From Mytilus trossulus (Eukaryota; Mollusca; Bivalvia; Mytilida; Mytilidae), in assembly GCF_036588685.1 (NCBI RefSeq), contig NC_086378.1, positions 36,991,578 to 37,055,577 on the forward strand: a stretch of 64,000 nt of DNA, given 5' to 3'. Each line of letters opens with the position of its first letter. Positions within the stretch are counted from its first letter, which is position 1. Under the pieces are notes generated by a model, which was not told where the DNA came from, ran no database searches, and saw nothing but the letters and a program-made list of their open reading frames with translations. A program made the position numbers and the translations under genes. Positions 12,701-23,511 of this stretch are shown piece by piece.

Positions 12701-15700
12701 TCTTTATTCTACTGTATAATTATTCAAAGATTGTTGTTTGTTGTTTAGCCTCTTCGTTTGGCCATGGAATTAATCTTCCTCTAATTCCATGATTGTATTT
12801 GTATCGTGGTATCTTTTTCTTGTGTCTTTCTCAAACCAACATACACAGAAACGGACTATGTGATAACAACTGACATATTCTTGACTTGTAGATAACACCG
12901 GACATATTCTTTACTTGTAGAGGACATTTAAAGAAAAACTTTTAAAGAAATTCTTGCTGAATTAAATGTAAAACACTAATAAAGCTATGTTTTGGTTGTT
13001 TTCAGTTAACTTGGTTTGATTCTTACATACTTGGTTGCGGTTACGCCATTTGCAATGGATATCATTTCTATGTATGCAACTATGCACCGAGGTAAACAAT
13101 ATTTATCAAAATCTTATATTCCACAGGTATAAATTTACATGTAATAAAGTTTATGAATTCTAACAGGAGAATTTGAAAACACAAAATAACTTTAAAACAA
13201 TACTACATATTAACAATAATCTATATAAAGAACAGAAAATATACAAATTTGCGCATATAATCCTTCAAATTGAGACTACAAAAAAATATCAATAACATGA
13301 TTTTAACAATATTTTCCTAAAAAATAATAATCTAAATCAGTTCCTGAGCACAAGATTTCACTCCCGGTTTTTAGTGGAGTTCGTGTTGTTTCTTATTTAT
13401 CATTAATAACTGTTGATGTAAATGTCCTTTGGTAATTTGAGTCTTTGTTAGTAACTCCTTGGTTTTGATTGTTATTGTCTTAATTGCTAAGGTATATATA
13501 AATTTATAAAAATCCTTGATGAATGTGTTACTATTTGTTCTCAGTTTTGTATATAGCTCAATGTCCTTTTTATTGATGAGAATGTTTGTTTCATAAAGTA
13601 TGTTTTGTCGTAGGAAATGTTATTGTTATATCTTATTACTTTCAGTGGCAATCACAAAGGCCAACTTGGATTCCCGTTTTCAACAAACGGAACAAATACG
13701 GATTTGCGTGGTAAGACATTTCATCAAGTTTATTCTACAATTTATGTATACGGTATTTGTCATACTATATATTGGTATTGTGCGACGAATGTATTAAATA
13801 TTTATAGCTTTTTCACAAACAAAGGACTCTATAGAAAGCAAATCATGAAGTATGTTTTGAAAACCTACCTTAATTTTCCGACGTCATTTGACAAAAACAT
13901 TTGAAAAAACACCAAAGCAATAACGAAAAGGTTTAAGGAATATGTTACTTATATTACATCTTAATTAATAAGAGGGTTGATAAATGAAAGATGAAGACGG
14001 CTGTAATGTTCTTTAATTTGGAATTAATTGCAGATTTGAAACAGCAATCGTGATAATATGTATTGGATCAATAAAAGAAAATGAAACACGGTTATAATTT
14101 TGTTTAATTTGGAAATAACTGTAGATTTGAAATGGCGATCGTGATATCGCCCTAGTTTATAATGTTTGTATTAGGAATATTAAAACTATTAAATGTCAGT
14201 TATAGCTATTTAGATAAGTTATTAACATTGCCAGAACGCTAGCAAGGTATGTTGGCTTTGGTAATGTTGTTTATGGCATGTGATTCTACACACACACACA
14301 CACACACACAGTTATCCTTACATAATGGATATGTTTGTTCTTGGACCAAAACCAAGGTTCAAACAAGTGGGATGTTTGGCTAGCTATAAACCATCATTTT
14401 CTACGTAAAATAGCTGTACGAGGTCAGGAATAAGACAGTTGGCTTTTCGAATGTTCGGTTATTTGATAAAGCCTACTGTTTGATTTTGTCAATTATTATG
14501 CTTTCTCCCTTTTGCAAGTTACATTTAGGATCGAAAAATTAATGTTATACTTTTCCAGTTCAAATACAACATTCTAAGGAATATTAAAAACATAAATTAT
14601 GATAATTGAATAATCCTACAAGCTCTGGTATATTGAGTAATTGAGTTCTTAACGAACACTCAACTAACTTCACTTAACATCAAATGTAACCGATGGCTTC
14701 TGAAAAAGGTTGATTTAAATTATTATTTCATTTCAGATTGCAAGAAGAAAATATGCGAAGGAGGAAGTAAGCTCGATCCATTATCATGTCAATGTCTGTG
14801 TAGAAAGGATTATTATAAGAAAGACCTTCGGTTTTATAAATCTTCTGCAAACAATTGTAAACGTGAGTAACGTAATTCTGCTTTTAAAGTCATACGAAAC
14901 CTCAAATTAAAAACAAATGATGCATAATTATGTTGGGTTTTTTTTTTTAAATAAAGTTTTCATTTTAAAACATTTACTTTTTTCTACAGAAAATTCTTTA
15001 ATTTGTCGACATTTAGAAAAAGTTTACTTTTTTTACTTGCTTACTTCCAGGAAGCAATTCGCCAAAATATTTTTCGTATATACAAGTGACCTTCGCGCGA
15101 TCCTTCTCGTAAAAATTATCTGATTGTACATGTTATACAGGTGCTCAATGTCCATGATTCTTTGTTGGTTGTTTACTATAAGGTGACAATCGGTAAACTA
15201 CGGTTTCAAATTATGACAATAAAGTAGCTGCTACATTTTTACTTCATAACAGACAGAGAGAGAAAAAATAACGATTATAAGATATGTTTACGTAAAAAAA
15301 TGATAAAATCTCGCACAGAAGACTAAGTTTATGATATATGCATGCATTGGTTCAAGAATTGAATCAACATTATTTTTCAACTGTCACTCGTTTCATATGA
15401 CTTAAAGAATTATTATGAAGATGTAATTTTTCCTCTATTTTCAATTTATAACGTTAATAAAGATTATAGACCAATAGTGAAAATAAAATGGTGAAATTAA
15501 ATAAAATCGAAAATATACATGTATCGTAAACAGTAAGATATAACTGTTCACAACTTGATTTTGAGATACATTCTGGTAGTGAGATAGAACCATTTAATGC
15601 ATTCATTTGTAGTTATCTTAATCACTATAAAAACAAACAAATCTGACAGTACAGAAAGGTAAAACGGTAAATAGACAAAACAAATTTGCAAAAAATAAAT

Positions 15701-16831
15701 AAATAAATGCAATAGCACAATGATATAATGACGGGGAGCTTCAGACTGTCTGCGGATTTTTCATTTTTATTTCTGGTACAAATCCATAATTTTTTTACTA
15801 AATTTGTTATTGAAATCATGGTAGTAGCAAAGTGCAATCCACAGTATAATTTTAAGCAACCCTTTATTCTTTCATATATGTATTCCACTTTCAATTAATA
15901 CCATACACCGTTGCTTACAGAAAAATCACAAAAAAACATACTGAACTCCGAGAAAAATTCAAAACGGAAAGTCCTTAATCCAGTAACAAAATCAAAAGCT
16001 CAAACACATTAAGCGTATGGATAACAACTGTCATATTCCTGACTAGGTACAGGCATTTTCGTATGTAGAAAATGATGGATTGAACCTGGTTTTATAGCTT
16101 GCTTAACTTCTCTCTTGTATGACAGTCGCATTAAATTCCATTATATTGAAAACGATGTGTGAACAAAACAAACCGAAATAATATGTTACAATGTAAAAAA
16201 TCGGAGTACAGCAGTCAACATTGTGTTATAATCTTAATCACGATAAAAACAAACAAATATTTAATGAATTTCAGTTACATGCAAAGAAGACAAGAAAGAA
16301 CAATTCTTCTGTGGAAATAGTGGTTATGGAGAACAAAGTTGTCTTACTTTGTCAAACATGCCATTTGATTGTCCATACACATGCCGCGTGTGTCCCTGTA
16401 AGTATGGAGAGGATACTACTTTTGTTTCCTAAAAAGGAGCAAAAGAATATCTGATAGTTCATGATTGATTGTTAATATTTTGTTTCTTCTTTCTTTTGAC
16501 GTTTACCAAATGACAAATTGTCAATAAGCTGATGTTAATTGACTGAAATGGTAATGACGGAACAATCGGACAATATATCAACTACAAGATCAGATTCTCA
16601 GACAGCCTTATATACCTTAAAGCAATTGCAATTAAACAAATTAAGACTCCTTTTATTGGTATGAAATAATTAAAATACTTCATCTTTTTCAATTTTTCAG
16701 ATTCCGATGAAGAAAACTACAGAGAAGGCAATACAACCGTTGTTATTTTGGGTTCAAGTGATGCAGCACCAGTTAGAAGCAATCTGCTTACTTTAGCGCT
16801 ATTGTTGTACTTATATTCAAAAACTTGTTAA
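6655..16831 (+). CDS. Secreted CAP-superfamily protein with ShKT-like module and probable GPI anchor (9 exons)
   Basis: Nine exons join in one frame: 6655-6724, 9605-9694, 11893-12075, 12361-12506, 13006-13091, 13646-13710, 14737-14862, 16275-16397 and 16701-16831. All introns are GT/AG, and the 1020 nt give 339 residues plus TAA. Residues 1 to about 26 are a hydrophobic signal peptide. The CAP (CRISP/antigen 5/PR-1) domain spans about 54-200 with HNEYR, GQNIA, VGHFTQ, GCGYAIC and VCNYAP. A Cys-rich hinge (about 214-255) follows, then a six-Cys ShKT-like module (about 258-295). The C-terminus has an S/N-rich stretch and a Leu-rich hydrophobic tail with no charged tail after it but K-T-C, as in GPI-anchor signals. 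CAP proteins are extracellular; roles differ widely and none can be assigned here. The closest architectures are CRISP and PI16-like proteins. The domain call is firm; the GPI anchor is inference. A possible polyadenylation signal AATAAA lies at 16953-16958. Confidence 0.92.
7065..7205 (+). mobile_element. Hammerhead-ribozyme repeat in CAP intron 1
   Basis: A recognisable element tail (CCTCAATGCTCTTCCAACTT, TTGTTTGGCTTTA) leads into the hammerhead at 7135-7180, followed by ATAATCCTGGTACC. Similar copies are at 10.8-11.2, 18.65-18.81 and 20.97-21.25 kb. This is consistent with a retrozyme-like non-autonomous element. Confidence 0.75.
7135..7180 (+). ncRNA. Type I hammerhead ribozyme, near-intact
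   Basis: The core is CTGATGA (7142-7148), stem II GTCT/AGAC with a TATGT loop, GAAA (7162-7165), a palindromic stem III ACGCGCGT and C17 at 7173. Stem I pairs GCGTCA with TTGCGT with one mismatch (C against T; the intact copy at 21.0 kb has G there). All catalytic core bases are consensus. It sits on the sense strand of CAP intron 1. Hammerheads of this kind are known in metazoan retrozymes; activity is not shown. Confidence 0.75.
7610..7690 (+). repeat. Interspersed repeat R2 fragment
   Basis: TTGGTGACCGTTCTATGGTC, TGGTCTCTTTGACACATTCC and CATTCTCAATTTTATT are the 3' part of a common mussel repeat. An inverted copy at 7865-8005 lies 175 bp away, so the pair could fold in the intron. Confidence 0.65.
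7865..8005 (-). repeat. Interspersed repeat R2 fragment, inverted
   Basis: It contains ATGGAAATGTGGAATGTGTC and AAAGAGACAACAACTGGACC, then CAGCATATCGAGAAAATCC, the reverse complement of the R2 consensus. Open frames on both strands here are by-products of the repeat. Confidence 0.6.
8760..9100 (+). repeat. Interspersed repeat with ATCA-rich 3' end
   Basis: The end TGTCACTGGACATAAGAAGG, CAACAACCAATCATCAATCA matches a family tail also seen around 2325 and 20535-20575. The (ATCA)n ending is typical of a retroposed 3' end. Confidence 0.45.
9605..9694 (+). CDS. CAP protein exon 2: N-terminal Cys segment
   Basis: A T-rich tract ending CAG precedes the exon, and the donor is GTAACT. It encodes the end of the signal peptide and a Cys-Lys-Asp segment with SHSACLPRSP, which leads into the CAP domain. 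Phase 1 at both ends fits exons 1 and 3. Confidence 0.85.
10597..10626 (-). ncRNA. Hammerhead ribozyme, 5'-truncated copy
   Basis: Reading the - strand, TATGTAGAC, GAAA, the palindromic stem III and TGGCGT remain, but the CTGATGA half is missing. Not functional. It lies antisense in CAP intron 2. Confidence 0.65.
10800..11175 (+). mobile_element. Hammerhead-bearing repeat, long diverged copy (CAP intron 2)
   Basis: The body GACATGAATTATCATTGATA, TGGTTATGATTTGAAACTAA matches the reverse complement of 21.19-21.25 kb. It leads through CCTTAGCTATATTTGGCAAA to a decayed hammerhead at 11090-11133. This gives a length of about 375 bp for the family. Confidence 0.65.
11090..11133 (+). ncRNA. Decayed hammerhead ribozyme
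   Basis: GAGTCACTGATGCC is followed by TTTTGTACAAGAACGCGCGT. Stem II and the GAAA box are broken, so it is presumed inactive. Confidence 0.55.
11893..12075 (+). CDS. CAP protein exon 3: first half of CAP domain
   Basis: The exon encodes the ALHNEYREKAAKKYNAKN helix and WDREVAMVAQKWAEHC, the most recognisable CAP signatures. The exon ends CCAG before donor GTATTT. Most of it is visible as an open frame from 11916. Confidence 0.93.
12361..12506 (+). CDS. CAP protein exon 4: GQNIA to VGHFTQ
   Basis: The acceptor TGCATTTCAG and donor GTAAGA bound an exon carrying GQNIA, a Trp-Glu-Thr-Val helix and VGHFTQ, whose His is one of the conserved CAP pocket residues. It ends in phase 0. Confidence 0.93.
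12541..12635 (+). ncRNA. Decayed hammerhead repeat in CAP intron 4
   Basis: AGCGGCACTGATGAGTATGT keeps the first core box, but GAAA and stem III are lost. TGGCGTAAATAC and CGAGTATCTTTGATGAGTTT follow as in other copies. Confidence 0.55.
13006..13091 (+). CDS. CAP protein exon 5: GCGYAIC / VCNYAP
   Basis: The exon follows TTTTCAG and ends AG before GTAAAC. It encodes LTWFDSYILGCGYAIC and FYVCNYAP, the C-terminal strand of the CAP core. Trp-Phe-Asp-Ser replaces the more common Trp-Ala-Asp/Ser spacing, a minor variation. Confidence 0.92.
13646..13710 (+). CDS. CAP protein exon 6: end of CAP domain
   Basis: A short 65-nt exon between TACTTTCAG and GTAAGA encodes SGNHKGQLGFPFSTNG, matching the G-N-x-x-G-x-x-P-(Y/F) region that closes CAP domains. 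Its phase (1 to 1) joins exons 5 and 7. Confidence 0.88.
14287..14310. repeat. (CA)n microsatellite
   Basis: Twelve or so perfect CA dinucleotides lie in CAP intron 6. Confidence 0.95.
14737..14862 (+). CDS. CAP protein exon 7: Cys-rich hinge
   Basis: The exon encodes DCKKKICEGGSKLD followed by CQCLC. It is a compact Cys-rich linker resembling the hinge or EGF-like segment that follows CAP domains in many invertebrate CRISP proteins. The donor is GTGAGT. Confidence 0.88.
16275..16397 (+). CDS. CAP protein exon 8: ShKT-like module
   Basis: The exon after AATTTCAG encodes a C-x6-C-x9-C-x9-C-x3-C-x2-C arrangement containing LSNMPFDCPYTCRVC. This matches the six-Cys ShKT fold, which is common in invertebrate secreted proteins and does not by itself imply toxicity. 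The donor is GTAAGT. Confidence 0.88.
16701..16831 (+). CDS. CAP protein exon 9: linker and hydrophobic C-terminus
   Basis: The last coding exon follows TTTTTCAG. An acidic and Thr-rich linker leads to GSSDAAPVRSN, then a Leu-rich hydrophobic stretch ending SKTC and TAA. This is the layout of a GPI-attachment signal, with small residues before a spacer and hydrophobic tail. A very short transmembrane anchor is the alternative. Confidence 0.85.
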
Positions 16832-18215
16832 TTTCTGTCATATTCCATTTAATCTTTTTTTTCATCCGTCTTATTTTTTTCCTTTCACTTTTTCGTTCAG
16901 ATAACATTGATAAAAAGGCCCATTCCGTACCGTATGTATCATAGAGATAACAAATAAAGGATAACAGTGACGTTTTAGTTACGAAATAATTAGAAACTCT
17001 TGATAATGATTTGTATGTTGGGAAGATAGCGGTATTTGTGTCAATAGTAAGAACAAAACTAGAGTATTAAATTTTAACGGAATAGACATTATGAAAATAA
17101 GGCTGTTCAAAGCTCAAAAAATTAGAAACAATCTATATGAGAACCCCAAGCTCATTAATGGCATTCGTCATGATAGAACACACCTCCGACAAAATGGCTC
17201 ATTTAGGATAAAAGCCTTTTAAAAAGCGTGGACTGAGAAATATATCTGTATAATATTAGTTCACTAATTGGTATCTCAATTATATAAGTTCAACCAAACC
17301 TTTGACAGTACGACTGTCACAAGTTGAAACCCTCGTTTGATGTTAACATTAAATTTGAAAATACGCTCTTGAAAGTCTTTTTTTTAAATTTATTTAGGTC
17401 TTTGTGAACAAGTTTAGGTCACCTAAGGTGTGTCAACTTAATTTGTACAATCTATTGATGTCAATATTATGGCCCAATAAGTGAGTTATGACGGTAGGTT
17501 CGGTGTCATTAAGACTATACCTGTAAATGTAATAATGTGCATGATAAAACATTACAAATTATTAGTGAATTTAGGATAATTTCAATAAGATGTGTCAAAA
17601 CAAAAGACCGCTTTCGAGTTATGTCCGTCACCGAAAAAATAGTCAATCATGCGCGCCTTTATGCATGTTTCAGTATTTGATTATGCCATTTGGTTAGTGA
17701 CTTTTGGTTTTGAATTTTCCTCGGAGTTAGTATTTTTTTATTTATTTTTACTTTTAATGCCGTCATTTAACAAATAGAGAGGACTACATCTATGCAGGCT
17801 AATCTAGAAGTAATGTTCGTATTTTTTTAAATCACAATTCCTTAATGACAACAGTGCTTATTATTAATTATAAGAATCTAAATTGCCAAAAATTTGTGCA
17901 ACATAACAAAACAATCAACGAAAACAACATATATCTTATGTTTAAACACACTACAGCCACTGGATTACAAACTAACAATTTGGGACAGGCACATACAGAG
18001 TGTTGCGGCGTTAACAATATTTATGAAAGCTTCTTATTATGATTATTAAACATTAAAGTCATGTATAACTCTGTTTGTAAAACTGGTGTTCAGTATATAG
18101 AATTTAGAGTGTTTCGATTCTCCCTCGCCAGACCGCAAGATAGTTTCCCTTCGAATCTCTTAAAAATTACAAACTGATTTCAGTCTGAAATATGTTTTTT
18201 TTTATCTATTTGATA
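16832..18215. other. CAP 3' flank, no further gene seen
   Basis: It includes the presumed 3' UTR with AATAAA at 16953-16958. Short frames beyond this have no recognisable similarity. Confidence 0.5.
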
Positions 18216-18330
18216 AAATTGAGAATGGAAATGGGGAATGTGTCAAATAGACAACCCGACCAAATAAAAAAACAACAGCAGAAGGTCACCAACAGGTCTT
18301 CAATGTAGCGAGAAATTCCCGTTTTTTATC
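18216..18330 (-). repeat. Interspersed repeat R2 fragment
   Basis: GAGAATGGAAATGGGGAATG, TGTCAAATAGACAACCCGAC and AACAGCAGAAGGTCACC, reverse complement of R2, ending at GCGAGAAATTCCCG. Confidence 0.65.
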
Positions 18331-18644
18331 TGTTTGAATACAGATGTGTGACTGGATTTCATATTTTTGTTTTACACAAAAATGAAAACTAAGCGTTTTT
18401 ATGAAAGCTTGATGTTCAACTTTAAATTTTTAAGTTGTCAGAACTTTTATTTTTGCCATTTGATTAAGGACTTTACGTTTTTTTATTTTCCTCGAGTTTG
18501 CTATTTTAGTTATTTCACTTTTCATCGATGTTCGAAACCTCACTTATCAAGTAAAAAAAATAAAAATCATGGTCACCAAAACATTGGGGGAATTCCAAGA
18601 GGTGAAAGAAAGATCTGCGTTGATACCATAAGCTTCTTCAAATT

Positions 18645-18810
18645 ATGACCTATAATTATTATTTGGTCCTCAATGCTTTTCAACTTCGTACTTTATTTTG
18701 CATTTATAACTTTTTGGATTGGAGCGTCACTGATGTGTCTTTCGTAGACGAACCACGCGTCTGGCATAAATACAAAATGTAATCCTCGTATCTATGATGA
18801 GTTTATTTGC
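18645..18810 (+). mobile_element. Hammerhead-bearing repeat with core mutations
   Basis: The tail GGTCCTCAATGCTTTTCAAC leads to the ribozyme region at 18723-18768. CTGATGA has become CTGATGT and GAAA has become GAAC, while stem II (GTCT/AGAC) is intact. It should be inactive. Confidence 0.7.
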
Positions 18811-19511
18811 TATGCAGACGTACCCCCGCGAAACACACTCAGTTCTAAAGTTGCAATCAGACGTAGGACTTTATCTGAAAAAAGACTGATCAGATCATTA
18901 TTCTAGGATAAAAAAAGATATAGACCACTAACATTTCGTTAGTGAGTTGAAACACATATCACATTGTATCGGTCAACATTTTCCTGATGGCGAAGGATAA
19001 TCAAACTCATTGTCAATTATAGCAGGTTTTATTTGTATGTTATAAACTTATGCAGTGTCGATTTCAATCGTTCTTCTACGAAAAAGAAAGGCGGTAGTTA
19101 TAAATTAATGAACACAATACCTTTAAAATTCCATGTGCCTGACGTTAACATTTATGAATAAAGCCTTAAAGGACTATTTATAACCGTGTTGGAGCAGTTT
19201 TTGCTAAATATACTAGATAAGAGGAAATATGTCTGTACTGATTGGACATGTATGAGCGTAACACGTTGATTGGGATATGTAAACGCCATACAAATTAGCA
19301 GGTGGTATCTATCTACAGAAAAAATAAGTTCTTGATTTAAAATATACTTTGGATGTTTTAGATAAATAACTTGCTTTGAATATTCCTTTTAATAGCATTG
19401 ACAGTTCTGACATTACGAAACTCTCAATCACACTTCCAAACAATCTTTTGAAACAGAAATGTCTTATTCAATCGAATGGTGTTTTAATCAAAATATGATT
19501 CTAAACTATAC

Positions 19512-19565
19512 ATGAAACGCGTGTCTGGTGTACCAATAAATGAACCTTACGTCATAGTACTCAAA
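19512..19565 (+). ncRNA. Hammerhead 3' fragment
   Basis: CATGAAACGCGTGTCTGGTG retains GAAA, stem III and stem I 3' only. Confidence 0.4.
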
Positions 19566-20969
19566 GTGCACCCATTTAGAAAAATAATTAAGAGTTGAAA
19601 TCTTACAAGTTTTCTTAGAGACTAAACAAGTCGGTTTTTTTAATTATTTTACATTATGCGCGTCTTTCGTCTTACATCTTAATATACACAAAACGTTCAC
19701 AGTATATAACAACAGATAAAGTGTTAACTTGGAAAGTTAAATCTACGGAAACGTAAACCATGCGACGTCCATTAAAAGTCAACTTTAAAAGAAATAGTAA
19801 TTAAAATAATATACAGACGTCCATTTCATGAAAAATAAATAGTAAGCATTGTATGTCTTGTATATTGTATAATGGTTCTTAATATTTAGAGAGTAAAAAA
19901 CAAAACGTCAAATTTTCGATTTCTACGGAATTGCATAGATACAATTTTGGTATTCCTTATTATTAAAGTATCGATCGTTTTGTCTGGGGTTTTGGATAGT
20001 TCCACCTGACAAATATACATCACAAAATATAGGTTGGTGTATATGAATGTTGTCAACAGTGTTTTTCATGTCCAGCAGTCCAACTCATGGTCACTTTCTT
20101 ATTCTACACACAGTAAAATTGAAATACGTTTAGGGACGTAAAACCGAATTTCGTGTTTTATGTGAGAGTGACACGCTTTCTAGAAATGAAACACCCTTTC
20201 AATAATTCAAGGAGAGGCTCGTACGCAAATCTATTGCAGGCAATGTTTCTATCCGGATTTAACTAACTAGCTTTTTGCAGTAGCATACGATAGTATGCTC
20301 CATTATTTTAACGTTTAATACAATTATTGTGTTGGTAGAGCGTTGATTTAAAAATAAAAAATGCAATAAATCGTTTAGGGGTCCATAAGTGATATGTGAT
20401 TAAAGGCACACTTTCTGACCTTAATCAAATTATGTCCTTCTATTTCTAGTCCCTCCCCGAACTCGACTTAATCTGCAGAACCTATTTATCGGAATATTGT
20501 TCATTATTTCTTGTCCTAAATATGTGAAAAATATATCCACTGGACGACAAGCAAATAAACATCAATCAATATATCAAGTCTGTATTTAAAATCGTCTTTT
20601 TGCATTTGTGAATGCTGAAATCTCTGTTGCGACTCCCGGTTTTGCTATTTTAATCATTTACCTCCAAGTCTAACGAATTGTCTAATAACGCAGAAAAAAT
20701 TACTCATTTGCCTCTCTTGAAATAAAGATTCGCTGTTATCCTTAAAACATCACATTGAATGAACAATTTTTATTCAGTGCATCAAACACATGCGTAATTA
20801 GGGAATGTAACTTACAGACAACGGATTTGATTATAAAAATTAAATTCGTTTGACTGATATGTCATGATTTGATAGACATCTTTTAGTATTTACCGCTTTA
20901 GTCAAGCCAAACTAAGGTTTAACATCAAAACTAATCGCAACAGAAATTTTTAAAGTTCTAAATAGACTC
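19566..20969. other. No gene recognised
   Basis: AT-rich sequence. A tail like CACTGGACGACAAGC near 20537 is shared with the repeat at 9050. No exon is supported. Confidence 0.45.
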
Positions 20970-21250
20970 GTCATATATACCAGAACTAAATTTTGTATAT
21001 ACGCCAGACGCGCGTTTCGTCTACAAAAGACTCATCAGTGACGCTCGAATCAATAAAATTTAAAAAGGCTAAATAAAGTAAGTTAAAGAGCATTGAGGAC
21101 CAAAATTCCTAAAAGTTTTGCCGAATCCAGCTAAGGTAATATATGCCTGTTGTAGAAAAGCCTTACTATTTCAAAAATTCTAAATTTTATAAACAGTTGA
21201 TATAAATATAACCATATCAATGATAATTCATGTCAGCATCTATATATATA
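20970..21250 (-). mobile_element. Hammerhead-bearing repeat with intact ribozyme
   Basis: Reading the - strand: GACATGAATTATCATTGATA, then ACCTTAGCTGGATTCGGC, GGTCCTCAATGCTCTT and the hammerhead. The order is the same as at 10.8-11.2 kb. No protein is encoded, in keeping with a retrozyme-like element. Confidence 0.75.
21001..21044 (-). ncRNA. Type I hammerhead ribozyme, intact core
   Basis: On the - strand CTGATGA (21038-21032), stem II GTCT/AGAC with TTTGT loop, GAAA (21018-21015), stem III ACGCGCGT, C17 at 21007, and stem I GCGTCA/TGGCGT (21044-21039 with 21006-21001) with one G-U wobble and a terminal G-U. Every core position matches the hammerhead consensus. Predicted cleavage lies between 21007 and 21006. 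The self-complementary stem III without a loop suggests cleavage as a dimer, as known for the newt satellite hammerhead. Confidence 0.85.
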
Positions 21251-21673
21251 TAATCTATACCATAGCATTAATCCCCAAATAGACACGGATAAAACACAAA
21301 TCTAACTTAAGGAAACTCAATAACTTTCATTTCCTATGGAAAGTAACATTGGAAAGGGAAGATAACTCTGCAAAAATGAGTCATTTATGTCAAGTTTTGG
21401 TTGATTTTCTTGAAATTCCTGTAAAGCATTTGGACACACTGCCACTGGTCAGAATTTTTATATTCTTGTCAAAATGTTTCGGCCAAGTTTTTCTTTGCAA
21501 TAAAGGGACGGTCGTTTTTTTATACTGTAACACAGGAGCTCTACCGAATCTTAATCGTGCTTGAAATATTTCACTGGCCTTCTGAAAGTTACTACAGCAG
21601 TCTTTAAGAAGAAAAAATGTTCAATGTTGTATTCCCCCGTCATCGGAACTTGGGTTAATCTGAGCATTGTTTT

Positions 21674-21720
21674 GTAGATAAACGCGCGTCCGTCGTACAA
21701 CAGGTAATCCTGAAATCAAT
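21674..21720 (+). ncRNA. Hammerhead 3' fragment, decayed
   Basis: TTGTAGATAAACGCGCGTCC, then AGGTAATCCTG. The GAAA box has become TAAA and the first core is not recognisable. Confidence 0.45.
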
Positions 21721-23285
21721 GGGGAATTGATTTTAAATACTACAAAACTTTGATTATATGTATTTCGAAGATTAAATTTCTTCTTTTTGGATCAATCAAT
21801 CAATTGAACATGTATAAAATCGTTTTTTTTTTATATGCATCTGTGGCTTCTGAAATATCTCGGTTGCTATGCCGGTTTCTCCTTTAAAACAATCCACTTC
21901 AAACGATATTGATGTCAAAAACTTTGGAAACACCAATTAATCGGACACAGTCGTTTCGGCTATAGTGGCACCGGTCTGAGCTCTGATATACTTTGTAATG
22001 TCGTTTCGACATGGTTTTCTTTGTTATAAAGGGGTTGGGGCACAATTTAATGGGGTCTATTAACAGACGTAAAGAAACCAAGATGTAATGTAATGTGAGG
22101 TTTGTGTTGTTCAGTCTTTGGGGTTTGTGCTTTTCTTTGTCTGTTGGTAATTTTTCTTTTTTAGTCGATTTGTTTTCGAATTATCAATTTGATTGTACCT
22201 CTGGTATCTTTCGCCTTTCTTTTTCAGTATATACTAATGGAGATTGAATTTTACAAAAGATGAAATCCCAAGAACTGAAATTAACAAAATTTTACTCACA
22301 CCATACGCTTATTTTTTTGTTGCACTTCAGTGTTTGTTGTTCCATTGTTTTCCATTTTTGTTTGTGTTTCGCTCGGTTTTAGTTTGTAAACGGCTTTGTT
22401 TTCTCTCAATGAATTTATTACTTTTGAACAGCACCATACTACTGTAGCCTTTCTTTACCAGATCGCCTTATATAACACCATATATGAACATTTGGTATTG
22501 AAAATTTTTACTGCAATTCTTGTGCTAATCCGAGTTTACAAAGTTTAATCCTGGTATTAATGATGAGTCAATGCAAAGAGCTTAAGTGAAGTAATAAGAT
22601 TTATATTTAATTCGTAAATTAATTGTATTTTTCTTTCTTCTTAATGCATCTTCATTGTTTTTTTCCTGTTTTGAATATATGATGAGTTTCATTTAATTGA
22701 TAATTTTACAGATACGAAAAATTAGATAAGTAAATTAAGCTTCCATCCAGAAACCAAGTTTCCACATTTTTCCAGAAAGTTAATTTGACCTTAAAAAAGG
22801 TTTGTCTAATTGACCATATATGATCATATATTCAATAGGTATGTCTTTTCTTATTGTATTAAATTGCCACATATGAAGCATGGTCTGTTTATCCTAACAG
22901 AGCAAATGAGATGTCCCCTATTTTTAGGTGAGGTTTGTGTTGCTAATAGTTTTCTATGTTGTTTTTTGTACACTGTTATAGGTCTTAATGTTGTTTTTCG
23001 TTCTTTTTTTGTCAGCATTGTCAGCTCGAATTCGACTTCTGAGCTTTACTATCCCTTTGGTACTTTGCACCTATCTTTTTCATTCCCTATCCTTTTCATC
23101 TGTAAAAGTTTCATTTCGATTTAATAAGGAGTACCCAATCTATTATCAGGAAACCATTTGTTTCAAACACATGGTTGTTTCTTGTATTGATCGAAGGGGA
23201 CAACATCGACTGCATACGAATTTATCCAAACAAGAGTGCAAACATGTCTCGCTGTTTTAATCATGATTGATTTATGTTGAAAACC
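21721..23285. other. No gene recognised; T-rich sequence with chance frames
   Basis: Several frames of 60-104 codons are hydrophobic because of T-richness and lack any domain signature. They are not called as genes. Confidence 0.45.
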
Positions 23286-23511
23286 AGTAATATGTGGTAC
23301 TATAGTGTCATATAAACTAAACATTATTATTTTTCTATGATAATAAGGTCATGGTCAGATTATCCAGGCAAGACAGACATTCACCTTAAAATCATTTCAT
23401 TCACAAAATATAGTTGACCTGTTGATTAAAGTATCTCATAAACTGACAAAAGTCAAACTAATCATTGACCAATAAATCATCAAAACGAGGTAAAGGTCAC
23501 TTAAGGGCATA
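23286..23511 (+). repeat. Diverged monomers of the 148-bp repeat
   Basis: AATAAGGTCATGGTCAGATT and ACAAAATATAGTTGACCTGT resemble the units of the array at 24.1-25.1 kb. Confidence 0.5.

Noticed and set aside
14287..14310. (CA)n run as a regulatory site
   Set aside because: An ordinary intronic microsatellite. No evidence for function.
22810..23260. Overlapping hydrophobic frames of 90-104 codons
   Set aside because: T-rich sequence yields Phe/Leu-rich chance frames. There is no signal, domain or splice support.
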